This document shows, piece by piece, positions 26,071 through 35,100 of a DNA stretch of 64,000 nucleotides. Source of the DNA: Clostridia bacterium (GTDB lineage Bacteria; Bacillota; Clostridia; UMGS1840; HGM11507). The notes beneath the pieces were generated by a model. That model did not search any database. It saw nothing but the letters and a program-made list of their open reading frames with translations, and was not told the origin of the DNA. The position numbers were made by a program, and so were the translations under genes. How positions within the stretch are numbered: the stretch's first letter is position 1; each line of letters opens with the position of its first letter. The DNA is taken from assembly GCA_017414505.1 (NCBI GenBank), contig JAFQLQ010000045.1, positions 36,354 through 100,353 on the forward strand, given 5' to 3'.

Positions 26071-27231
26071 ATGATAAGAGTTGGAATTATAGGTTACGGA
26101 AATATGGGTTCTTCCCATGTGCGGAAAATTCTTGACGGAGAAGTTCCGGGAATGACTGTTACAGCGGTTTGCGATAATAATCCTGCAAAACTGGAAAAAG
26201 CCAAATCTTTGCATGGTGATAAGCTTAAATATTTTGCAACTACTGACGAATTTTATGAAAATTCCGAAGTAATGGATCTGGTTGTTGTTGCAACTCCTCA
26301 CTACGATCATCCCGCACTTGCAATTGAAGGCTTTAAACATAATCTGCACGTTATAACCGAAAAGCCTGCCGGTGTTTACACAAAACAGGTTCGTGAGATG
26401 AACGAAGCGGCTGAAAAATCTGATAAGCTTTTTGGAATTATGTATAATCAGAGAACAAACTGTGTTTACAGAAAGCTTAAGGATTTGATTGAAAGCGGTG
26501 AGCTTGGTGAACTTAAGAGAATGGTTTGGATTATAACCAACTGGTACAGACCTCAAAGCTATCACGACAGTTCAAACTGGAGAAGTACATGGGTTGGCGA
26601 AGGCGGAGGAGTTTTACTTAATCAGGATCCTCATCAGCTTGATTTATGGCAATGGCTTGTTGGTATGCCCAAAAGAATAAGAGCTTTTGCAAGCTTTGGA
26701 AAATACTACAACATTGAGGTTGAAGATGATGTTACTGCTTATGCCGAATACGAAAACGGTATGACTGCCACATTTATAACCACAACCGGCGAAACTCCCG
26801 GAACAAACCGTCTGGAAATTTCGGGAACAATGGGTAAAGTAGTTGTTGAAAACGATGTTATAACATTTTTCAGAAACCGTATCGACGAAAGAGAGTTTAA
26901 CCGTACCTGGAAAGGTGGATTCGGCAATCCTGAGGTATGGAAATGTGAAGTTCCAACTGATGGAAAGAATGAGGCTCACGTAGGAATTTTCAAGAATTTT
27001 GTAAGTGCTGTTGAAAACGGAACACCGTTACTTGCTCCCGGTGAAGAGGGAATCAAAGGTCTTACCATTTCAAATGCTATTCATATGTCGGCATGGAAGG
27101 ATGACTGGGTAGAGCTTGATAAGCTTGATGAGGATGAATTTTACAATATGCTTCAAGATAAAATTAAAAATTCAACCTTTAAGAAGCAAGCGGTTGAAGA
27201 TAAAATATTAGGTGTTGGCGGAACGCATTAA
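26071..27231 (+). CDS. Gfo/Idh/MocA family oxidoreductase
   Basis: NAD(P)-dependent sugar oxidoreductase, 386 residues. The Rossmann motif VGIIGYGNMGSSH opens the protein, the EKPAG signature (VITEKPAGVYTKQV) lies near residue 92-100, and the C-terminal alpha/beta domain contains GGGVLLNQDPHQLDLWQWL with the likely catalytic aspartate and histidine. Members act on inositol, glucose, glycosides or sugar acids. It is coupled to the upstream isomerase, a pairing common in polyol and modified-sugar pathways. Confidence 0.9.
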   Translation: MIRVGIIGYGNMGSSHVRKILDGEVPGMTVTAVCDNNPAKLEKAKSLHGDKLKYFATTDEFYENSEVMDLVVVATPHYDHPALAIEGFKHNLHVITEKPAGVYTKQVREMNEAAEKSDKLFGIMYNQRTNCVYRKLKDLIESGELGELKRMVWIITNWYRPQSYHDSSNWRSTWVGEGGGVLLNQDPHQLDLWQWLVGMPKRIRAFASFGKYYNIEVEDDVTAYAEYENGMTATFITTTGETPGTNRLEISGTMGKVVVENDVITFFRNRIDEREFNRTWKGGFGNPEVWKCEVPTDGKNEAHVGIFKNFVSAVENGTPLLAPGEEGIKGLTISNAIHMSAWKDDWVELDKLDEDEFYNMLQDKIKNSTFKKQAVEDKILGVGGTH

Positions 27232-27255
27232 AAAAAGCCCTTCGGGGCTTTTTTT
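27232..27255. terminator. Bidirectional terminator, oxidoreductase / AEC transporter
   Basis: AAAAAAGCCC-TTC-GGGGCTTTTTT hairpin between convergent genes; the AEC stop codon lies at its edge. Confidence 0.9.
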
Positions 27256-28153
27256 ATATGAAAATACTGATGCATATGGGAATTGTAATACACGCAAGCG
27301 TGCTTGAAATGCAGGCAAGACGTGCACCGATTTCGCAGTTTTCGTCAATAAGTCTTGGAAATACAACGGTGTTTAATCCGCAGGGCATAGCAAAAAGCAG
27401 AATTGCTGATAGCAGATATTCTTCTTTTCCGATAAGCATAAGCACAAGTGCTACTCCGCAGGGAATAACTATAAGTCTTAAAAATACTATGAGATAACCT
27501 TTTATATCAGAAAGCAGTTTTCTTAAATTAAATTCCGAAATAACCATTCCGGTAAGAAGCATACTTACAGGCGCCATACAATTGCTTGACGAGTTCAAAA
27601 TATTGTTTACAAGACCGGGGATTTTAACACCTGAAAGCCCCACGATTCCACCGGCAACAAGGGCAATCATAACCGGATGTATAAGCTTTTTTAATGTAAA
27701 TTTTCTTTTTGTTAACATACAAAAACCAACTGTGTAGGTAAAAACAGAAACCGGAATACAGAAAAACATCATATTCATCAGCGCCTGTTCACCGAAAAGT
27801 GCTTCAGCAAGGGCGTAACCCATATATCCCGAATTAGGAACAATAAGCGAATATGTATAAATATTGCGCTCATAGCTGTTTTTTGTAAAAAGCTTGGCTG
27901 TAAAAAACGCCAGGACTGATATGCATATAACAATAATTGTGCTTGTTAAAATAGATTGCCAGTTTAATGAAAGATATTTTACCGTAAGATTTGAAGAAAA
28001 GGTTTTAAAAACCATACAAGGCAGAAAAATATACACCTCAAGAGTTGATAAAAGCTTTGCGTGAGAACTGTCTGCAAGCTTTTTTCTGCATAAAATATAT
28101 CCTGCCATTGCAAAACAGAACAATATAAAAACCTGTTTAAATACTGTTAACAT
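27254..28153 (-). CDS. AEC family transporter (auxin efflux carrier fold)
   Basis: A 299-residue integral membrane protein with about ten hydrophobic segments. The N-terminal half has LSTLEVYIFLPCMVFKTF and NSGYMGYALAEALFGEQAL, and the C-terminal half AMPCGLNTVVFPRL; both are typical of the AEC/MFS-unrelated permease family that moves organic acids such as malate. ATG 28153 follows GGGTG; a longer in-frame start has no ribosome site. Near the sugar-acid genes it may export or import an organic acid (inference). Confidence 0.87.
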   Translation of the reverse strand: MLTVFKQVFILFCFAMAGYILCRKKLADSSHAKLLSTLEVYIFLPCMVFKTFSSNLTVKYLSLNWQSILTSTIIVICISVLAFFTAKLFTKNSYERNIYTYSLIVPNSGYMGYALAEALFGEQALMNMMFFCIPVSVFTYTVGFCMLTKRKFTLKKLIHPVMIALVAGGIVGLSGVKIPGLVNNILNSSSNCMAPVSMLLTGMVISEFNLRKLLSDIKGYLIVFLRLIVIPCGVALVLMLIGKEEYLLSAILLFAMPCGLNTVVFPRLIDENCEIGARLACISSTLACITIPICISIFI

Positions 28154-28171
28154 AATTTTCACCCGTAGGAT

Positions 28172-28200
28172 ATTATAATACAAAAATCTTGAAAAGTAAA
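28172..28200 (-). promoter_or_regulatory. Promoter of the AEC transporter gene
   Basis: Minus strand TTTACT (28200-28195), 17-bp spacer, TATAAT (28177-28172), about 20 bases before the start codon. Confidence 0.6.
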
Positions 28201-28316
28201 TAGTAAAATAGACTTGAATGATGAAGTTTTTTGTGTTATAATATTAACAAAATAACATAAATGCAAATATTTTTTTTGCCCCCGTGTTAAGAAAGTGATA
28301 AAATTTAATTTTTTGC

Positions 28317-28345
28317 TTGAATTTGCCGAAAAAAAGGTGTATAAT
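28317..28345 (+). promoter_or_regulatory. Promoter of the SLC13/ArsB-type transporter gene
   Basis: TTGAAT (28317-28322), 17-bp spacer, TATAAT (28340-28345), 40 bases before the start codon. Confidence 0.65.
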
Positions 28346-28384
28346 CAATAAGTTCGTGAAAAATTACAATTTGGAGGGGTTAAA

Positions 28385-29737
28385 ATGATTTCACAGATTC
28401 TTGCTGTTGCTATTTTCGTTATAATGTTTTTGGTTATTATAAGCGAAAAAATTGAACGGCATATTGTTACGCTTGTAAGTGCTTTGCTTACTCTTGTTCT
28501 GGTATTCGGTTTTGCTATGAAAGATTTTGGCGCAATTGTTGAAACCTTGAATTTCGGTGTTTTTATTCAGCCGCATTTCTGGTATTCAAGCGGCGAATCT
28601 GCCTCGGTTGCAAGCGGAATAAACTGGGAAACCATTGTTTTTATACTTGGTATGATGATAATGGTTGAAGGTATGGCAAGAGTGGGATTTTTCCGTTGGC
28701 TGTGTATGAAAATTGCCAACCTTGTGCATTACAAAACTATTCCGATTTTTATTACATTTATGCTAATGTCGGCTGTTCTTGCAATGTTTATTGACAGTAT
28801 AACAGTTATTCTGTTTCTTGCTGCTGTAACAGTTGAGCTGGCAGGACTTTTGAAATTCAATCCCATTCCTATGATATTAGCAGAAATTTTCTGTGCTAAT
28901 TTAGGAGGTTCGGCTACTATGTGCGGAGATCCTCCCAACATTATAATTGGTACATCCCTTGGATATTCATTTGGAGATTTTATTTCAAATACCGGTGTTG
29001 TGGCGGGAATTGCACTTGTGTTTACTATTCTTTATTTTTATTTATGCTTCCGCAAGGAGCTTTCTAAAAATGAAAATAAAAATACCGAAATCAAGCATCC
29101 CGATCCTAAGGATGCAATTACCGATAAAAAAGGCTTTGTATTAAGCTCTTTGATTTTTGCTCTGGCGGTTGTGCTTTTGGTTACACATTCTGTTACAGGA
29201 CTTACAGTATCTACAATAGGTGTTTTAATCGCAGTTCTTACACTTGTTGCCGCACCGAAGCATATATCCGAAATGATGTCCAAGGTGGATTTCAAAACCT
29301 TGCTTTTCTTTGTTGGACTGTTCGTTGTTGTTGGCGGTCTGGAGCAAACAAAATGCCTTGAGGCTATTGCAGCATTTATTGAAAAAGTAAGTGGCGGTAA
29401 TGCTTATATGATTATTTTTATAATTATATGGGTTTCTGCAATTGCAAGTGCATTTGTAGATAATATTCCTTTTGCTGCAACTATGATTCCTGTTATCAGC
29501 GCTATTTCCGCAAGCTCGGGAATGGATCTTAAAACTCTCGCATGGGCACTGTCTATGGGTACTGATATTGGCGGAAGCGCTACTCCTATTGGTGCATCTG
29601 CAAATGTTGTCGGAATATCGGTTGCTTCCCGTGAGGGTTACATAATAGGATGGGGCAAATACTGCAAGGCGTCTGCGCCTGCAACTATAATTGTACTTAT
29701 TATTTCTACAATATATATTTTTGTAAGATACCTTTAA
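28385..29737 (+). CDS. SLC13/ArsB/NhaD-type ion transporter permease
   Basis: A 450-residue protein with 11-12 membrane segments in two homologous halves. The reentrant-loop motifs LGGSATMCGDPPNIIIGTS in the first half and IGGSATPIGASANVVGIS in the second are the signature of the IT superfamily (citrate, dicarboxylate, arsenite or Na+/H+ exchange). ETIVFILGMMIMVEGMARVG near the N-terminus is also typical. Substrate is undecided: ArsB-like and NhaD-like members share these motifs. GGAGGGG precedes the ATG, and the next gene begins 20 bases downstream. Confidence 0.87.
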   Translation: MISQILAVAIFVIMFLVIISEKIERHIVTLVSALLTLVLVFGFAMKDFGAIVETLNFGVFIQPHFWYSSGESASVASGINWETIVFILGMMIMVEGMARVGFFRWLCMKIANLVHYKTIPIFITFMLMSAVLAMFIDSITVILFLAAVTVELAGLLKFNPIPMILAEIFCANLGGSATMCGDPPNIIIGTSLGYSFGDFISNTGVVAGIALVFTILYFYLCFRKELSKNENKNTEIKHPDPKDAITDKKGFVLSSLIFALAVVLLVTHSVTGLTVSTIGVLIAVLTLVAAPKHISEMMSKVDFKTLLFFVGLFVVVGGLEQTKCLEAIAAFIEKVSGGNAYMIIFIIIWVSAIASAFVDNIPFAATMIPVISAISASSGMDLKTLAWALSMGTDIGGSATPIGASANVVGISVASREGYIIGWGKYCKASAPATIIVLIISTIYIFVRYL

Positions 29738-29757
29738 AATTTAAGGAGGGAAATTAA

Positions 29758-30354
29758 ATGTCAAAACCTTTAATTATTACTGTGGGACGTGAGTTCGGAA
29801 GCGGGGGACACGTTATTGCTGAAATGCTTGCCAATAAGTTTGGACTTCCTTTGTACGATTCCAATATTCTTGAGGAAATTGCTACAAACAAAAATCTTAA
29901 TCACAGAGATATTGAACGTTATGACGAAGCTCCCAAAAATAAGTTCTTTACAAGAACGGTGAGAGGTCATTCAAGCTCTCCTGCGGAGCATATTGCTCAG
30001 ATGCAGTTTAAATACCTGCGTGAAAAAGCCGAAAAAGGCGATTCCTTTGTTGTGGTTGGAAGATGCTCGGAAACAATTTTAAGAGGTTATCCCGGAGTTG
30101 TTTCGATTTTTGTTCTTGCTGATAAGGAAGCTAAAATTGACAGAATAAAAAATCTTAATAAAATTTCTTCTATTGAAGCTGAAGTTATGATTAACAAGCA
30201 GGACAGACAGAGAAAATTCTATCATAATTATCATTGTGCAATAAAATGGGGCGATTCCAGAAACTACGATATTTCCATAAATAGCAGTAAAATGGGAATT
30301 GAACGCACTGCTGATACTTTAGAAGCATATATTAAAGAAAGAATGGCAGACTGA
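29758..30354 (+). CDS. Cytidylate kinase-like family protein
   Basis: A 198-residue P-loop protein of the cytidylate_kin_2 family. The phosphate loop is in TVGREFGSGGHVIAEMLA, followed by FGLPLYDSNILEE, and VVVGRCSETILRGYPG; RQRKFYHNYHCAIKWGDSRNYDISINSS is the family-typical C-terminal block in two parts. Canonical CMP kinase (Cmk) is longer and differs in its NMP-binding insert, so the real substrate is unknown. It is probably co-transcribed with the upstream transporter. Confidence 0.82.
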   Translation: MSKPLIITVGREFGSGGHVIAEMLANKFGLPLYDSNILEEIATNKNLNHRDIERYDEAPKNKFFTRTVRGHSSSPAEHIAQMQFKYLREKAEKGDSFVVVGRCSETILRGYPGVVSIFVLADKEAKIDRIKNLNKISSIEAEVMINKQDRQRKFYHNYHCAIKWGDSRNYDISINSSKMGIERTADTLEAYIKERMAD

Positions 30355-30370
30355 TAAGTTTGCTTTAAAT

Positions 30371-30399
30371 CAGGCTTAACCTAAGAATGGTTAAGCCTG
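30371..30399 (+). terminator. Perfect hairpin between kinase-like and DUF5662 genes
   Basis: An 11-bp perfect stem CAGGCTTAACC / GGTTAAGCCTG with a 7-base loop. The following bases (TTGCATAAAAGG) lack a proper T run, so it may be a weak terminator or a processing/attenuation stem rather than a strong terminator. Confidence 0.5.
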
Positions 30400-30419
30400 T
30401 TGCATAAAAGGAGTTTTTT

Positions 30420-30950
30420 ATGAATTTTACAGGTCATTTCAAAACTATAACAGCGCATAAGCTGCTTGTAATGAAGTATTGTTTTCGGGTTGGGCTCTAC
30501 CGTCAGGGACTTATGCACGATATGTCTAAATATATGCCATCGGAATTTTTAATTGGCGCAAAATATTATAAGGGTACGGAAAGTCCAAATAATGTTGAAA
30601 GGCGTGAAACGGGTGTTTCCTCTGCGTGGCTTCATCACAAGGGGCGAAATAAGCATCATTTTGAATACTGGATGGATTACGGTCTTGACAAAAATAAAGG
30701 TATTGTCGGGATGAAAATGCCGAAAAAATATGTTGCCGAAATGTTTTGCGACAGACTTGCCGCCAGCAAAATTTATATGGGTGATAAATATTATCAGGAA
30801 TATCCACTTGAATATTTTAACCGTTCAAGACATAGAATTATAATTCATCCCGAAACCGAGGCAGAGCTTGAGAAAATGCTTGTTATGCTTCGTGATAAGG
30901 GAGAAGATGCGGTTTTTGAATATATTAAAAGAGAATTAGTGAAAAAATAA
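30420..30950 (+). CDS. DUF5662 family protein
   Basis: A 176-residue cytoplasmic protein of unknown function. The conserved blocks are GLMHDMSKYMPSEF and WLHHKGRNKHHFEYWMDY; the spaced HD and HH/H residues look like a helical metal-binding site of HD-like type, but this is only a pattern resemblance. GGAG 7 bases before the ATG. It is the last gene before the island border and ends in a terminator. Confidence 0.75.
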   Translation: MNFTGHFKTITAHKLLVMKYCFRVGLYRQGLMHDMSKYMPSEFLIGAKYYKGTESPNNVERRETGVSSAWLHHKGRNKHHFEYWMDYGLDKNKGIVGMKMPKKYVAEMFCDRLAASKIYMGDKYYQEYPLEYFNRSRHRIIIHPETEAELEKMLVMLRDKGEDAVFEYIKRELVKK

Positions 30951-30979
30951 ACGTGCCGGTACGACACGTTTATTTTTTT
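30943..30979. terminator. Terminator after DUF5662 gene
   Basis: 13-bp stem AAAAATAAACGTG / CACGTTTATTTTT with a 9-base loop. It overlaps the DUF5662 stop and directly abuts the prmA remnant, for which it could once have served on the other strand. Confidence 0.85.
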
Positions 30980-30980
30980 A

Positions 30981-31038
30981 TATTTACTTTTTAAATACAA
31001 TCGCAGTCCATCCGTCGTCTTCGTTTTCGTCAAAAACA
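30981..31038. repeat. Direct repeat, left copy (prmA 3' end)
   Basis: Left member of a direct repeat whose right member is the 3' end of intact prmA (49781-49838): 55 of 58 bases identical, exactly 18,800 bp apart, same orientation. Together they bracket the whole island. Confidence 0.88.
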
Positions 31039-31055
31039 GTTATGTTTTTGTTGCC
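30981..31055 (-). pseudogene. prmA: Internally deleted remnant of prmA
   Basis: Read on the minus strand this gives GNKNIT followed directly by VFDENEDDGWTAIVFKK and a stop. Both pieces are in the intact PrmA at 49778-50680, where 276 bp (92 codons) separate them. At DNA level 30981-31038 matches 49781-49838 with 3 mismatches in 58, and 31039-31055 equals 50115-50131 exactly (17 of 17). No start codon or ribosome site belongs to it, and similarity is not recognisable beyond 31055. It marks the left border of the glycan-utilisation island. Confidence 0.85.
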
Positions 31056-31102
31056 AAGTATATATACCGCAAAAACTGCTAAGTAATCACAAAATTTACA
31101 AA

Positions 31103-31131
31103 TTGAAAATGAAATTTTGCTATGATATAAT
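31103..31131 (+). promoter_or_regulatory. Promoter at the start of the glycan-utilisation island
   Basis: TTGAAA (31103-31108), 17-bp spacer, TATAAT (31126-31131), 53 bases before the first island gene. Confidence 0.7.
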
Positions 31132-31184
31132 TTCAGTATAATGATGACAAATGTTCAATTTAAAAATCTGTAGGAGGAAACAAA

Positions 31185-32108
31185 ATGAGAAAGTCACTTA
31201 TAATTCATCCATCAGAGTTGAGTATTGATTGGATTGATAAAGCCATAAAATCCGGTTGTAATGCTATTGGATTACATCCCATCGGAGGAGAAAATGCACA
31301 TTTATCTGCTGAAGAATTGCTTTGTGATTTAGAGAAAAAAGAATTCAGAAAATTGATAGATTATGCAAAAAAATCAGGTCTTGAAATAGAATATGAAATG
31401 CATGCTGCACGTTATTTTCTTAAAGAGGAATTATTTGCTGAACATCCCGAATATTTCAGAATGAATGAAACAGGAGAAAGAACGACGGATTTCAATTTCT
31501 GCGTTTCAAACGAAGAAGCACTTGAAATTGTTGCAAACAATGCTGCAGCCCTTGCTGAAAAGCTTTATGGAAGTTGCAGAAATTATTATTTCTGGCTTGA
31601 TGATGTAAGAGAAAGTGGTTGCTGTTGTGACAAGTGTAAAAACTTTACACCATCTGATCAGCAGATGATTGTAATAAACAAAATTGCAAAAAAATTAAGA
31701 GAAATAATCCCGGGCGCACGCATAGCTTATCTTGCTTATCACGATTGTTTAGCGCCTCCCAAAAGCGTAAAACCGGAAGAAGGAGTTTTTCTGGAATATG
31801 CTCCCATAGAAAAATGGTATGGCGACAATATTGTTAAAATGGAAGAACTGGATGGAAATATAAAAGAGCTTATTGAATTTTTTGGTAAAGAAAATTCAAA
31901 AGTTCTGGAATACTGGTATGACAATTCTCTCTTCTCAAGATATAAGCTACCACCCGTGAAATTTATCGCAGATAATGAACTTATTAAAAAAGAAATAAAG
32001 ATTTACGAAGAATATGGATTTGAACAGATTGCGTCTTTTGCGTGTTTTCTTGGAAGTGATTACATTGAATTATATGGAGAGCCGGATTTAAGTGCATTTA
32101 ATAATTAA
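31185..32108 (+). CDS. DUF4838-type TIM-barrel protein, short form
   Basis: A 307-residue cytoplasmic protein (no signal peptide). It shares the DUF4838 core with the last island gene: HPEYFRMNETGERTTDFNFC, the asparagine/acid strand YYFWLDDVRESG, the CCCDKCKNF cysteine motif and a NKIAKKLREIIPGARIAYLAY helix. It lacks the N-terminal GH20b/GH67N-like domain of that protein. DUF4838 proteins occur in polysaccharide loci and resemble alpha-glucuronidases or hexosaminidases, with no proven reaction. AGGAGG 7 bases upstream. The first gene after the island promoter. Confidence 0.72.
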   Translation: MRKSLIIHPSELSIDWIDKAIKSGCNAIGLHPIGGENAHLSAEELLCDLEKKEFRKLIDYAKKSGLEIEYEMHAARYFLKEELFAEHPEYFRMNETGERTTDFNFCVSNEEALEIVANNAAALAEKLYGSCRNYYFWLDDVRESGCCCDKCKNFTPSDQQMIVINKIAKKLREIIPGARIAYLAYHDCLAPPKSVKPEEGVFLEYAPIEKWYGDNIVKMEELDGNIKELIEFFGKENSKVLEYWYDNSLFSRYKLPPVKFIADNELIKKEIKIYEEYGFEQIASFACFLGSDYIELYGEPDLSAFNN

Positions 32109-32129
32109 TATACGAGGAGGAATTAAGAG

Positions 32130-35100
32130 ATGAGAATTAAAAGAAAACTCTTATCGCTGATTTTGAGTGTAACAATGTGTATTGCATATGTTCCTGTGTT
32201 TGCTGCGTGGGATGGTTATGTGGAAACCGCAGTTGGCGAAACGCAAAAACTGAAAATAGTAGATACAGATAATCTTAACACAATTATTGCATCGGGGGCA
32301 TCACCGGATACTGATATTACAAACGGAGCATCTTATTCTGCAAGATGGAGAAATATGCCGTCAACAACACGTCTGGTTTTCAATGATGTTCCGCGTGACT
32401 GGACAGAATATGGCAGAATAGAATTTTTTATGCATTCGGCAAAGGCAATAGATACGTCGTTAATCTTTACAATAAGTTGTGATCCTGAAACCAGTTCGGG
32501 TGTATCAGAACGTTATTTCTTTATCCCCATTAATTTTACCGGATGGAAGAAATTTGAAATGACCTTTGAAGATATGAAGATAAGCCGTTCAGCTCAGCTT
32601 TCCAAAGTAAATTATGTTGCCATCTGGAGCTATGGGTGGGGAATAGCCGAAGCAAACCCCGAAGCTGATGTATGTTTTGATTCAATTTATCTTGCAAGAA
32701 GCAGCATAACCGATAATTATTCCGAGGAAACAAAATTGCTTAAAGAGGAGTGCATGGCAGATGCAATTGCAGTTTATGATGAAAGCAAAAATGTGATGGT
32801 TAACGGGAAAATTTCAGGAACGAAGATGGAAGCACCTGCAAAAATGCTGAATAACACTCTTATGGTTCCTGCTTCGTTTTTTTCTGAATTTGCAGGAACT
32901 GACAAAGAAATTGCATCGGCGCCTCAGATAATAGACGGGGTATCGTATCTGCCGTTTGTTAAGTCAATGACAGCACTCGGAAAAACTGCAGTTGAAAATA
33001 ACGGTCTTGCTGCAGCAGGAAGTGAAAAGGTAACGGCAGTTACAGAAAACCGGGAGCTTGCGGATTTGATTGCCAGCGAGATATCTAATGTAACCATTGA
33101 TTCTGCTGAACTTACTGACGAGGATTACAAAAAAGTAAAGGATAAATGGAGAGAAGCTCTTGTTGGAAAAAATAATCTTGATTTATCCGATACAATAGTT
33201 GCGAATCGCATAAAAGCTATTGAAAGCTCGGCTGAAAGATACATAAATAATTTAAACAGAAGTGAAAACCGTGTAAATTTGTGGGGTGAAACGGCACCTT
33301 TGACAAGTGCGGATATGTCAACCTTGTATTCAAATGTTCTTCAGATGACAATAGGATATGCCACCACAGGCACAAAAATATATAAAAATGAAAGTGTAAA
33401 AAATGACATTCTTGATTGTCTTTTATGGCTTTACGATAATGTTTACGGAGAAAATGTATTAAACGGTACAGGATTTTTAAACGGTTCCGGTGGAAACTGG
33501 TTTGACTGGCGAATAGGTGTTCCTCAATATATCGTACAGATACTGATGCTTATGGAATCCGACATGACAGAGGCGGAAATAGCCAAATACTTGAAACCTG
33601 TTGATAAAAAGGTTCCTTTTCCGGTAGGTACCGGAGCTAATAAAATAGATGAAGGTTATGCGGCGATTGGATCAAGTGTTCTTCAGAAGGATGCAAAACG
33701 TCTTATTACTTCACGTGACAGCTTACTTGATACTTTTCAGTATGTAGAGTATACCAACAAGGATGTAAATGGTGAGGGCTTTTACACAGACGGTTCATAC
33801 ATTTTCCATACTAAGCATCCTATGAATGGTGCATATGGTGTAAGTATGCTTGAATCATATGCGAATATTATTTCCATATTGGATGATACTGCTTTTGAAA
33901 TTACAATTCCTCAGAAGAATAATTATACTGACTGGATTTATCAGACATATACACCGTTTATGTGGAACGGCAATATGATGAGTATGGTAAGGGGAAGAAC
34001 TATCCGTTCAGGCGGAAGCAGTGCAGAAAGAAGCGCCGGAAGAGAAGTTATTGTTGCGATGCTTAAGATGATGCCTTATCAGAAGCCCGAACATCAGGAA
34101 AGAATGAAGGCGATTGTTAAGTATCAGGTAGGAGAACACGCAAACGAGTTTTATCAATATATTCCTGTTTCGCTGATTACTCCTCTGAAGGAAATTATGG
34201 CGGATGAATCAATTATTCCTTATGAATACAACAACACAAAAATATATCATAAAATGGACAGAGCGGTTCATCACAGAGATGAAAATAATTATACCTTTGG
34301 TCTGGCTATGTCCTCCTCAAGAATTTATAACTACGAAAGTATAACAGGATGTAATTTAACGGGATGGTATATAGGTGACGGTATGACCTATATTTATACA
34401 GATTCCGATTCCAGCCATTATGAAAAGGATTTCTGGCAGAACGTAAATCCGTATCGTATGCCCGGAACAACGGTTGATACGCAGGAAAGAGAAGCGGCAT
34501 CTATCGCTCAGACGAATGAATATTTAAGCAATCAGGATTTTGTTGGTGGTACAGCTGTTGGTGAAACAGGCGTTGCGGCAATGAGCCTTGAATCGTATCA
34601 TTGTGACGGAAGCTGGGGTAAAAACAGTTATTATTATTATCCTGCAACCAATACATATGATGCACCCATTCATGATAGCTCTCTTGTGGCAAAAAAGGCA
34701 TGGTTTATGTTTGATGATGAAATTGTTGCGTTGGGAACTGATATCAACAGTAAAAACGGAATAAATGTAGAAACAATTGTGGATAACAGAAAATCCTCCA
34801 CAACAAAATTGATAAATAAAAGTTCGGTTGCAACAAAATACGAAATAGCAGATGGATTTGCAAGCGCTACTCCCGAAGTAGATAATCCTGCAGGAAATGC
34901 TTTTGATGGAGATTTAGGAAGCAGATGGGCGGCAGAAGGCCCCGCATCGCTTACTGTGGATTTGGGAGAAACAAAACAAATCGGATATGTAACAATTGCA
35001 TTCTTTAACGGAAACAAAAGACAAACTACTTTTGACATTCAGATTTCCAATGACGGGAATATATGGGAAACTGTGTATAAGGGGATGTCCGATGGGAAAA

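Noticed and set aside
25990..26565. 191-codon open frame on the minus strand across the isomerase/oxidoreductase junction
   Set aside because: Overlaps two well-supported genes and shows no domain or ribosome site.
31056..31115. Possible further prmA similarity beyond the 17-bp match in the remnant
   Set aside because: A faint resemblance (reading SIC and ISF on the minus strand) needs gaps and is not above chance.
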